Origin: Terrabacter tumescens
GTDB taxonomy: Bacteria > Actinomycetota > Actinomycetes > Actinomycetales > Dermatophilaceae
NCBI RefSeq assembly: GCF_014646815.1
Contig: NZ_BMNZ01000001.1
Location: 248,001 to 312,000 of the forward strand
Direction of reading: 5' to 3'
Length of the DNA stretch: 64,000 bases
In this document: in pieces, positions 57,447-64,000 of the stretch
Layout of the letters: each line of letters begins with the position of its first letter
How positions within the stretch are numbered: position 1 is the stretch's first letter
Position numbers and translations under genes: made by a program
The notes under the pieces: generated by a model
The model's database searches: none
Told to the model about the DNA's origin: nothing
Seen by the model: only the letters and a program-made list of their open reading frames with translations

Positions 57447-57497
57447 GGCGTATGCCGGGTGGCCGGCTCCCCGCGAGCCCGCCACCCGGCATACGCC
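57447..57497. terminator. Long hairpin with an inverted GTATGCCG pair, after whiB
   Basis: Arms GGCGTATGCCGGGTGGC (57447-57463) and GCCACCCGGCATACGCC (57481-57497) pair perfectly over 17 bases. An inner GGCTC/GAGCC stem extends it. It ends the HNH-WhiB unit, 64 bases before rtcB. Confidence 0.85.
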
Positions 57498-57561
57498 ACC
57501 GCGCACCGACACAGCACGACCACCATCGGGCGACCGCCCGTTTCACGAGAGGATGAGCACC

Positions 57562-58770
57562 ATGACCACCTTCCCTGTCGCGCTCCCTGGCGCGCAGGCC
57601 TCCACACTGATGTGGGCCGATCCCGACGAGGTTGAGACGGCCGCGCTGGACCAGCTGCGCAACATCAGCCGGCTGCCCTGGGTGCACGGCCTGCGCGTCA
57701 TGCCGGACGTCCACCTCGGCAAGGGCGCCACCGTCGGCTCGGTCATCGCCATGCGCGACGCCGTGTCGCCCGCCGCGGTCGGCGTCGACATCGGCTGCGG
57801 CATGACCGGCGTCCGGACCAACCTCACGGCTGCCGACCTGCCCGACGACCTCGGCCCCCTGCGGTCGGCGATCGAGTCGGTGCTGCCCGTCGGCTGGAAC
57901 GCCAACGACGGCTCGGCGCCCGTGCTCGCGCGCGACGCGGGGCTGGCCGGGCGCTTCGACACGCTCATGGGCCGGTTCGCCGAGCTGCGCGCGCCGAAGA
58001 TCGCAGATCGTGCGAATCGTGCTGCGGCACAGTGCGGTTCGCTGGGCAGCGGTAACCACTTCTGGGAGCTGTGTGAGGGCGACGACGGCCACCTCTGGCT
58101 CATGCTGCACTCGGGCTCGCGCAACATCGGCAAGGAGCTCGCGGAGCGGCACATCGCCACGGCCAAGACGCTCGAGCACAACCTCGGCCTGCCCGACCGT
58201 GACCTCGCGGTCTTCCTCGCCGGGACGGGCGAGATGGCGGCGTACCTCCACGACCTGTACTGGGCGCAGGAGTACGCCCTGCTCAACCGCGAGGTGATGA
58301 TGGCGACGACGCGTGAGGTCGTGCGCACGCACTTCCCGGGCGTCGTGTTCGACGAGCCGGTGCGCTGCCACCACAACTACGTGTCGGAGGAGACCTACGA
58401 CGGGGTGGACGTCGTCGTGACGCGGAAGGGGGCGATCCGGGCCGCGGCCGGCGACCTCGGCCTCATCCCCGGGTCGATGGGCACGGGCTCCTACGTCATC
58501 CGCGGCCTGGGCAACGAGGCGTCGTTCAACTCCGCGAGCCACGGCGCAGGCCGCCGGATGTCGCGCAACGCGGCCAAGCGTCGGTTCACGGTCGAGGACC
58601 TGCGGGCCCAGACGGCCGGCATCGAGTGCCGCAAGGACGCCGGGGTCATCGACGAGATCCCCTCGGCCTACAAGGATCTCGAGTCGGTGATCGCGGCGCA
58701 GACGACCGGGCCGAGCCCGCTCGTCGAGGTCGTGGCGCGGCTGACGACGCTGCTCTGCGTCAAGGGGTAG
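57562..58770 (+). CDS. rtcB: RNA-splicing ligase RtcB
   Basis: A 402-residue GTP-dependent RNA ligase that joins 2',3'-cyclic-phosphate or 3'-phosphate ends to 5'-OH ends. Metal ligands include Asp76 and Cys79 in GVDIGCGM, and His in GNHFWE and CHHNYV. The guanylated His is in SHGAGRRMSR. ATG 57562 has GAGAGG nine bases upstream; ATG 57553 is too close to that site. No archease gene is adjacent. It lies after HNH and WhiB but behind a hairpin. Confidence 0.94.
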   Translation: MTTFPVALPGAQASTLMWADPDEVETAALDQLRNISRLPWVHGLRVMPDVHLGKGATVGSVIAMRDAVSPAAVGVDIGCGMTGVRTNLTAADLPDDLGPLRSAIESVLPVGWNANDGSAPVLARDAGLAGRFDTLMGRFAELRAPKIADRANRAAAQCGSLGSGNHFWELCEGDDGHLWLMLHSGSRNIGKELAERHIATAKTLEHNLGLPDRDLAVFLAGTGEMAAYLHDLYWAQEYALLNREVMMATTREVVRTHFPGVVFDEPVRCHHNYVSEETYDGVDVVVTRKGAIRAAAGDLGLIPGSMGTGSYVIRGLGNEASFNSASHGAGRRMSRNAAKRRFTVEDLRAQTAGIECRKDAGVIDEIPSAYKDLESVIAAQTTGPSPLVEVVARLTTLLCVKG

Positions 58771-58797
58771 CCGCCACGCCGGTTCGGCGTCGGACGT

Positions 58798-58859
58798 GGG
58801 ACGGGGCGCTCACTCGAGGGAGGCAAACCTCCCGGCGTGTCGAGTGAGCGCCCCGTCCC
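58798..58859. terminator. Bidirectional terminator between rtcB and fabF
   Basis: A perfect 20-base stem (58798-58817 with 58840-58859; left arm begins GGGACGGGGCGC) with an inner GGGAGG-CAAA-CCTCCC stem. It serves two convergent genes. Confidence 0.9.
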
Positions 58860-58875
58860 GGCGCGTCGTGCGTCC

Positions 58876-60126
58876 TCAGATGCTGCGGATCGCCAGGGCG
58901 ACGTTGTGGCCGCCGAAGCCGAACGAGTTGTTCAGGGCCGCGATGTCGCCGTCGGGCAGCTTCTGGTGCTCGCCGGTGACGACGTTGAGCGCGATCTCGG
59001 GGTCCTGCTCGTCGAGGTTGATCGTGGCCGGCACGAGCCGGTTGTGGATCGACTGGATCGTGATGACGGCCTCGAGTGCGCCGGCCGCGCCGAGCAGGTG
59101 GCCGGTCATGGACTTCGTGGCCGTGACCGTCAGGTCGTCGGTGTGGTCGCCGAAGGCCCGCTTGATCGCGTTGTACTCCGCGACGTCGCCCACCGGGGTC
59201 GAGGTGGCGTGCGCGTTGATGTGGATGATGTCGGTCGGCGACAGGTCGGCCCGCTCGACGGCATACAGCATCGCGCGGGACGCGCCCGACCCGTTGGGCT
59301 CGGGGGCGGTGATGTGGTGCGCGTCGGCCGACATGCCGACGCTCGCGAGCTCGGCGTAGATGCGCGCACCGCGGGCCCGGGCGTGCTCCTCGGACTCGAG
59401 CACGATGACGGCAGCGCCCTCGCCGAGGACGAAGCCGTCGCGGCCGGTGTCGTAGGGGCGCGAGGCCTTCGCGGGGTCGTCGTTGCGTGTCGAGAGGGCC
59501 TGCATGGCGGCGAAGCCGGCGATCGGCAGCGGGTGGACCGCTGCCTCGGTGCCACCGGCGACGACGACGTCGGCCCGACCGGTGCGGATCATGTCGATCG
59601 CGTAGCCCATGCTCTCGGCGCCGGAGGCGCAGGCGCTGACGGTCGTGTGGGCGCCGGCGCGGGCACCGAGGTCGAGCGACACCGCGGCCGCAGGGCCGTT
59701 GGGCATGAGCATCGGTACGGCGAGGGGGTAGACCCGTCGGGGGCCCTTCTCGCGCAGGTTGTCCCACTGGTCGAGCAGCGTCCACACGCCGCCGATGCCG
59801 GAGCCGATCGCGGCGCCGAGGCGCTCCGGCTCGACCTCCGGCTTGCCGGCGTCGGCCCAGGCCTCGCGGGCGGCGATGAGGGCGTACTGGCTCGACGGGT
59901 CGAGACGGCGGGTCTCGACCTTGGCGAGGACGTCACCGGGCGGGGTGGCGATGGTCGCGGCGAAGGTGACGGGGAGCTCGTACTTGGCGACCCAGTCGAA
60001 CTCCATGGGGCGTGCGCCGGACCGGCCGGCGAGCAGGGCCTCCCACGTCTCCGTGGCGGTTCCGCCCAGGGGCGTGGTGGCTCCGAGACCGGTGACCACG
60101 ACGCGTCGGTCGCGATTGGACGTCAT
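58876..60126 (-). CDS. fabF: 3-oxoacyl-ACP synthase II
   Basis: A 416-residue elongating condensing enzyme of fatty-acid synthesis. Catalytic Cys166 is in VSACASGAE, with the two His residues in INAHATSTP and FGFGGHNVA. ATG 60126 has AGAGGAG upstream. It is the last gene of fabD-fabH-acpP-fabF; a 178-base gap with tandem repeats separates it from acpP. Confidence 0.96.
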   Translation of the reverse strand: MTSNRDRRVVVTGLGATTPLGGTATETWEALLAGRSGARPMEFDWVAKYELPVTFAATIATPPGDVLAKVETRRLDPSSQYALIAAREAWADAGKPEVEPERLGAAIGSGIGGVWTLLDQWDNLREKGPRRVYPLAVPMLMPNGPAAAVSLDLGARAGAHTTVSACASGAESMGYAIDMIRTGRADVVVAGGTEAAVHPLPIAGFAAMQALSTRNDDPAKASRPYDTGRDGFVLGEGAAVIVLESEEHARARGARIYAELASVGMSADAHHITAPEPNGSGASRAMLYAVERADLSPTDIIHINAHATSTPVGDVAEYNAIKRAFGDHTDDLTVTATKSMTGHLLGAAGALEAVITIQSIHNRLVPATINLDEQDPEIALNVVTGEHQKLPDGDIAALNNSFGFGGHNVALAIRSI

Positions 60127-60174
60127 GGTGACGTGCTCCTCTGAGTCGAGTGGGGTGAGGTCGTGCTGGTCCTG

Positions 60175-60228
60175 CGGGCGGTGCAGGTCGTACGGGTGGT
60201 GCAGGTCGTGCGGGTGGTGCAGGTCGTG
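60175..60228. repeat. Three tandem 18-base repeats between acpP and fabF
   Basis: CGGGYGGTGCAGGTCGTR repeats three times without gap (60175-60192, 60193-60210, 60211-60228); the last two are identical, and the first differs at two positions. On the coding strand of fabF the frame is open through the repeats (HDLHHP units) and in frame with fabF, but no good start codon precedes it, so it is more likely non-coding. Confidence 0.8.
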
Positions 60229-60304
60229 CGAGTCACCACGAGGGGTGGGTGCTTGCTGGTGCGGCTCGGTCGGCGCCCGGTGTCCCGGGCGCCGACCGGG
60301 TGCG

Positions 60305-60553
60305 TCAGGACTGCGCGCCGGCGATGAAGGTGACGGCGTCGCGGACGGTCTTGAGGTTCTTGACCTCGCTGTCCGGGATGCGCACGCCGAACTTCTCCTC
60401 GGCGTTGACGACGATCGTCATCATCGACAGGGAGTCGATGTCGAGGTCCTCGGTGAAGGACTTGTCCATCTCGACGGACGCGGTGTCGAGACCGGTCTCC
60501 TCGTTGACGATCTCGGCAAGACCCTCGAGGATCTCCTGCTCGGACTGAGCCAT
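60305..60553 (-). CDS. acpP: Acyl carrier protein
   Basis: An 82-residue acidic four-helix protein. The phosphopantetheine site is Ser41 in DLDIDSLSMM. It carries acyl chains for FabD, FabH and FabF. ATG 60553 has AAGGAG upstream. In the fab operon. Confidence 0.96.
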   Translation of the reverse strand: MAQSEQEILEGLAEIVNEETGLDTASVEMDKSFTEDLDIDSLSMMTIVVNAEEKFGVRIPDSEVKNLKTVRDAVTFIAGAQS

Positions 60554-60691
60554 CTGTCTGCTCCTTGTTCGTGTTGGCGGTTCGTGCTGGCGGTGGTGCC
60601 CGGTTCGGTCATCCGTGGTGGATGACCTCCCCTGGCCCGAATGACCCGTCGGGACCGGCGGGAGTGCTGGGACTGCCCGTGCTGGGAGTGC

Positions 60692-61747
60692 TCAGGGCAG
60701 CACGACGACCTGCGCGGCATACACGAGGCCGGCTCCGAAGCCGATCTGGAGCGCGAGGCCGCCGCTGGGGATCTCCTTCTCGGCGAGCATCCGCGTCGTC
60801 GCGATCGGGATCGAGGCCGCCGAGGTGTTGGCGGTGGTCACGATGTCGCGGGCGACGGGGATGTCGGCCGGCAGCTTGAGCTGCTTGACCATCGCGTCGA
60901 TGATGCGGATGTTCGCCTGGTGCGGGATGAACGCGTCGAGGTCGTCGGCCTTGATGCCGGCCTTGTCGATGGCCTGCTGCGCGACGGGGGCCATGCCCCA
61001 GACGGCCCAGCGGAAGACGGTCTGGCCGGCCATGCCGATCGCGGGCCAGACGTTCTTGTCGGCCTGGGCCGACTGCCACGACTCGCGCACGTCGGTCCAC
61101 GCCTGCTTCTGCGTGATGGCGTCGCGCTGCGTGCCGTCGGAGCCCCACACGGTCGGGCCGATGCCCGGGGTGTCGCTCGGGCCGACGATGCAGGCGCCCG
61201 CTCCGTCGCCAAAGATGAAGGCGCTGCCGCGGTCGTAGGGGTCGGTGAAATCGCTGAGCTTCTCGACGCCGACGACGAGGACGTAGTCGGCCGAGCCGCC
61301 CTTGACCATGTCGCTCGCCATCGCCACGCCGTAGCAGTAGCCCGCACAGGCTGCCGAGATGTCGAGGGCGGGCGCGGTCGAGCCGAGGCGCGAGGCGAGC
61401 TCGGGCGCGGCGGCGGGCGTCTGGTACGGGTGCGTCACCGTGGCGACGAGGACGAAGCCGATCTGCTCGGGCGAGATGCCCGCGTGCTCGAGGGCCTGGC
61501 GCGAGGCTGCCTCGGCCATGTCGATGACGCTCTCGTCGTCGGCGGCGAAGTGACGGCTGATGATGCCGGACCGCTCTCGGATCCACTCGTCGCTCGAGTC
61601 GATCTTGTCGACGATCTCGGAGTTCATGACGACGCGGGCCGGGCGGTAGGCACCGACGCCGAGGATCCGCGAGTGGCGCGCGGCGCCGTTGTCGACGAGG
61701 GTGCCGGTGCCCTTGGGCGTCGGCGCGGTGGCGCTGGGGGATGTCAC
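60692..61747 (-). CDS. fabH: 3-oxoacyl-ACP synthase III
   Basis: A 351-residue initiating condensing enzyme. Catalytic Cys134 is in ISAACAGYC, His in FIPHQANIRI and Asn in TTANTSAASIP complete the triad. It starts fatty acid synthesis from acetyl- or branched acyl-CoA. GTG 61747 follows GAGAAGG. A 15-residue N-terminal extension precedes the conserved part. A 139-base gap with a small hairpin (61819-61837) lies between it and fabD. Confidence 0.95.
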   Translation of the reverse strand: MTSPSATAPTPKGTGTLVDNGAARHSRILGVGAYRPARVVMNSEIVDKIDSSDEWIRERSGIISRHFAADDESVIDMAEAASRQALEHAGISPEQIGFVLVATVTHPYQTPAAAPELASRLGSTAPALDISAACAGYCYGVAMASDMVKGGSADYVLVVGVEKLSDFTDPYDRGSAFIFGDGAGACIVGPSDTPGIGPTVWGSDGTQRDAITQKQAWTDVRESWQSAQADKNVWPAIGMAGQTVFRWAVWGMAPVAQQAIDKAGIKADDLDAFIPHQANIRIIDAMVKQLKLPADIPVARDIVTTANTSAASIPIATTRMLAEKEIPSGGLALQIGFGAGLVYAAQVVVLP

Positions 61748-61886
61748 GTGAGGCCTTCTCGAGGGTGAGGGTTCAGATGGGTGCTGGAGCGGCGCTGGAG
61801 CGGTCCGTGGGTGCCGGGGTCGCCGTCACGCGGCGACCTCTCCATGAGCGTGCCCCTGTCGGGGTCGGTGCGCCAGTCTTGGTCCG

Positions 61887-62819
61887 TCACGTCGTCGTGT
61901 GGGCCTTGATGAGGCTCTGGGCGGCCTCGAGGTCGTCGGGAGTCTTGACGGCCAGGGTCTCGACGCCGGGCATCGCGCGCTTGGCGAGGCCGACGAGGGT
62001 GCCTGCGGGGGCGAGCTCGAGCAAGCCGGTGACACCGAGCGAGAGCATCGTCTCCATGCAGCGGTCCCAGCGCACGGGGTTGCTGACCTGGCGGACGAGC
62101 CGGTCGAGCGCGTCCGGGCCGTCGGCGACGGTGGCGCCGTCGGCGTTCGAGAGCAGGCGGAGGGTGGGCGCGGCGGGCGTGACGTCGGCAGCGGCCGCAG
62201 CGAGGGCGTCGACGGCGGGCGCCATGTGATGGGTGTGGAAGGCGCCTGCGACCTGCAGCGCGATGACCCGCGCCTTGGCCGGTGCAGCGGCGCGCAGCGC
62301 CTCGACCTGCTCGAGGGTGCCGGCGGCCACGACCTGGCCGGCGCCGTTGATGTTGGCCGGTGTGAGGCCGTGGGCCTCGAGCGCAGCGAGGACCTCGTCC
62401 GGGTCGCCGCCGAGCACGGCCGCCATCCCCGTCGGGGTGACCGCGCTGGCCTGCGCCATGGCACGGCCGCGCGTGGCGACGAGCGAGATGGCCTGCTCGT
62501 CGGTCACGACGCCGGCGAGTGCCGTGGCCGTGAGCTCGCCCACGGAGTGGCCGGCGAGGACGGCGCCCGTCGCGGCGAGGTCGGAGCGGGCGGGGAACAG
62601 TGCGTCGGCGGTGACGAGGCCGGCCGCGACGATGAGCGGCTGGGCGACGGCCGTGTCCTTGATGGTGTCGGCGTCGGACTCCGTGCCGTGGGTCACGAGG
62701 TCGAGGCCGGCAGCCTGGCCGAGCGCGGTCAGCTGGTCACGCACCCCCTCGAGCTCGAGCCAGGGGGTGAGGAAGCCGGGAGTCTGGGAGCCCTGTCCGG
62801 GGCACACGATCGCTAGCAC
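61887..62819 (-). CDS. fabD: Malonyl-CoA:ACP transacylase
   Basis: A 310-residue enzyme that loads malonyl groups onto ACP. The N-terminal VCPGQGSQ motif, the nucleophile Ser92 in AGHSVGELTA and the His in GAFHTHHM are present. GTG 62819 has GGGAAAGG ten bases upstream. It begins 46 bases after the fasR stop codon. Confidence 0.95.
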   Translation of the reverse strand: MLAIVCPGQGSQTPGFLTPWLELEGVRDQLTALGQAAGLDLVTHGTESDADTIKDTAVAQPLIVAAGLVTADALFPARSDLAATGAVLAGHSVGELTATALAGVVTDEQAISLVATRGRAMAQASAVTPTGMAAVLGGDPDEVLAALEAHGLTPANINGAGQVVAAGTLEQVEALRAAAPAKARVIALQVAGAFHTHHMAPAVDALAAAAADVTPAAPTLRLLSNADGATVADGPDALDRLVRQVSNPVRWDRCMETMLSLGVTGLLELAPAGTLVGLAKRAMPGVETLAVKTPDDLEAAQSLIKAHTTT

Positions 62820-62865
62820 GTGGTCAACCTTTCCCGGTTACCGGTGAGGACCCCGTCACCGAATG

Positions 62866-64000
62866 TCACGAAGTCGTGGGGGATACTTTGGAGGTTTCCT
62901 CCAAGGTCGTGTGGTTGACGGCCGCGCGGCCCGAGACGGCGGGGCCCGGCGGCAGCGCGAGTCGTCCCAGTGCCAGGGCGATCCGCACGGTCCACGCCTC
63001 GCGCGGCGAGGTGAGGTCGTAGCCCGTCACGTCGGAGATGCGTCCGAGCCGGTAGCGGACGGTGTTGGGGTGCACGAAGAGGGAGCGCGCGCTGGCCTCC
63101 AGGGAGCCGCCGGTCTCGAGGTAGGCCGTGGCCGTCTGCAGCAGTGGGGCATGGCTCGCTGCCGCGAGGGGGCGGTAGATGCGCTCGACGAGGATGCGCC
63201 GGGCCGGCGGGTCACCGGCGAGCGCGCGCTCCGGCAGGACGACGTCCGACTCGAGGACCCGTGGTGCGTCCGGCCAGGCGGCGGCCGCGGCGAGACCGCT
63301 GAGGGCGGCGCGCGCCGACCGGCCCGCGGCGAAGAGGTGGGGCACGGTGGGCCCGACCACGATGGGCCCCGGGCCGAAGCAGTCGGCGACGGCCTCGACG
63401 ACCCGCGACGCCTCGCGCGTCCCGCCGAGGATCGCGATGAGGCGCGACCTCTGGACGATCGCCAGCGCCTCGACCCGGTGCTGGCGAACCGACCGACGCA
63501 GGTCGTCCACGGCCGGGACGGCGCCTCCGGCAACGGTGGGCGTGCTGCCCACGACGAACGTCACGTCGGCGACGTCGCCCCACCCGAGAGCGCTGGCCCG
63601 CGACTGCATCGAGTCGTCGGCCTCACCACGCAGCACGGCGTCGACGACCAGCGCCTCGAGCCGGGCGTCCCACGCACCGCGCGCCTCGGCGGCCCCGGCA
63701 TAGACCTCGGCAGCGGCGAAGGCGATCTCGCGCGAGAAGCGGAGCACGGACTCGCGCAGCAGCTGCTCGTCCCCGGGGCCCGCGAGGCTCTCGACGCGGG
63801 ACTCGACGACGTCGACGACCGTGCGAACGAGGTCCAGGGTCTGGCGCAGGCTCACCGACCGCGTCAGCTCCTGCGGCGCGTTCGCGAAGATCGAGATGGC
63901 CGACGGCGGATGGCTCTCCTCCTGGTGGAACCAGGCGATGAACTGCGAGATGCCGGCCTGGGCGACGAGCCCGACCTGAGACCGTTCTTCAGCGGAGAGC
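62866..64000 (-). CDS. fasR: FasR-like PucR-family regulator of fatty acid synthesis, N-terminus outside window
   Basis: The last 377 residues are visible; the reading frame is open to the right edge, and the residues just before the edge (LSAEERSQVGLVAQAGISQF) look like the normal start region, so only a few codons are probably missing. The C-terminal PucR helix-turn-helix is LEASARSLFVHPNTVRYRLG, near the end. It lies directly upstream of fabD, the position of FasR in Streptomyces, where it activates fabD-fabH-acpP-fabF. An internal GTG at 63855 is not the real start. Confidence 0.87.
   Translation of the reverse strand, partial: LSAEERSQVGLVAQAGISQFIAWFHQEESHPPSAISIFANAPQELTRSVSLRQTLDLVRTVVDVVESRVESLAGPGDEQLLRESVLRFSREIAFAAAEVYAGAAEARGAWDARLEALVVDAVLRGEADDSMQSRASALGWGDVADVTFVVGSTPTVAGGAVPAVDDLRRSVRQHRVEALAIVQRSRLIAILGGTREASRVVEAVADCFGPGPIVVGPTVPHLFAAGRSARAALSGLAAAAAWPDAPRVLESDVVLPERALAGDPPARRILVERIYRPLAAASHAPLLQTATAYLETGGSLEASARSLFVHPNTVRYRLGRISDVTGYDLTSPREAWTVRIALALGRLALPPGPAVSGRAAVNHTTLEETSKVSPTTS

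Noticed and set aside
62866-63855. Starting the FasR-like regulator at the internal GTG 63855
   Set aside because: The frame continues to the window edge with family-typical residues, so the gene is cut by the edge and not shorter.

Overview
The window is a high-GC chromosomal segment of an actinobacterium, most likely Micrococcales and probably close to Intrasporangiaceae or Dermacoccaceae. The lineage is inferred from gene content and order: hemW-hrcA-dnaJ-rsmE, phoH-ybeY-CBS protein-era, recO-uppS-zur-znuBCA-glyS, dgt-dnaG-tRNA-Asn, gluABCD and fasR-fabD-fabH-acpP-fabF. A mycothiol-dependent enzyme family, a WhiB protein, DUF3145 and DUF3097 point the same way. No phage, transposon, CRISPR or plasmid gene is visible; nearly everything is core genome with small accessory pockets.

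Layout. 1-5480: partial tyrosine phosphatase, MFS exporter, cyclophilin lipoprotein, HemW and an aldehyde dehydrogenase. 5481-8308: a secreted CHAP protein with three C-terminal repeats and a more AT-rich composition than its neighbours, then DUF3097. 8437-11609: heat-shock block with a CIRCE operator (hrcA, dnaJ, rsmE). 11646-17915: ECF sigma factor with a GerMN membrane protein, then a secreted GH30 glycosidase divergent from a LacI regulator with a 16-bp palindromic operator between them. 17925-23763: HIT, S10 peptidase, phoH, ybeY, CBS membrane protein, era. 23816-26705: VOC protein and uncharacterised genes. 26793-28671: leuA behind a Leu-rich leader peptide and terminator, a classic attenuator. 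28720-33427: membrane glycosyltransferase-like protein, mycothiol-dependent enzyme and AlkB-like protein, recO, uppS. 33499-36854: zinc uptake operon with its regulator and a Zur box. 36898-47547: glyS, sulfurtransferase, dusB, dgt, dnaG and small hypotheticals. 47654-51155: tRNA-Asn and the glutamate ABC transporter. 51288-54018: secreted M23 and M43 peptidases. 54702-58770: tRNA-Met, Rieske ferredoxin, DUF3145, HNH-WhiB pair and RtcB RNA ligase. 58876-64000: the type II fatty acid synthase genes under a FasR-like regulator cut by the window edge.

Regulatory logic. Many genes have a TAGnnT or GACAAT hexamer about six bases before the start codon and no Shine-Dalgarno sequence, which suggests leaderless transcripts. 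Convergent or terminal gene ends often carry long, almost perfect GC-rich hairpins without a U-tract.

The most unusual signal is the octamer GTATGCCG/CGGCATAC. I count 33 copies by eye, against about 2 expected for an assumed 72 percent GC random sequence. They lie on both strands, inside genes in several reading frames and between genes. At two gene ends an inverted pair forms the stem of a terminator-like hairpin, as DNA uptake sequences do in Neisseria and Pasteurellaceae. I know of no described role for it.
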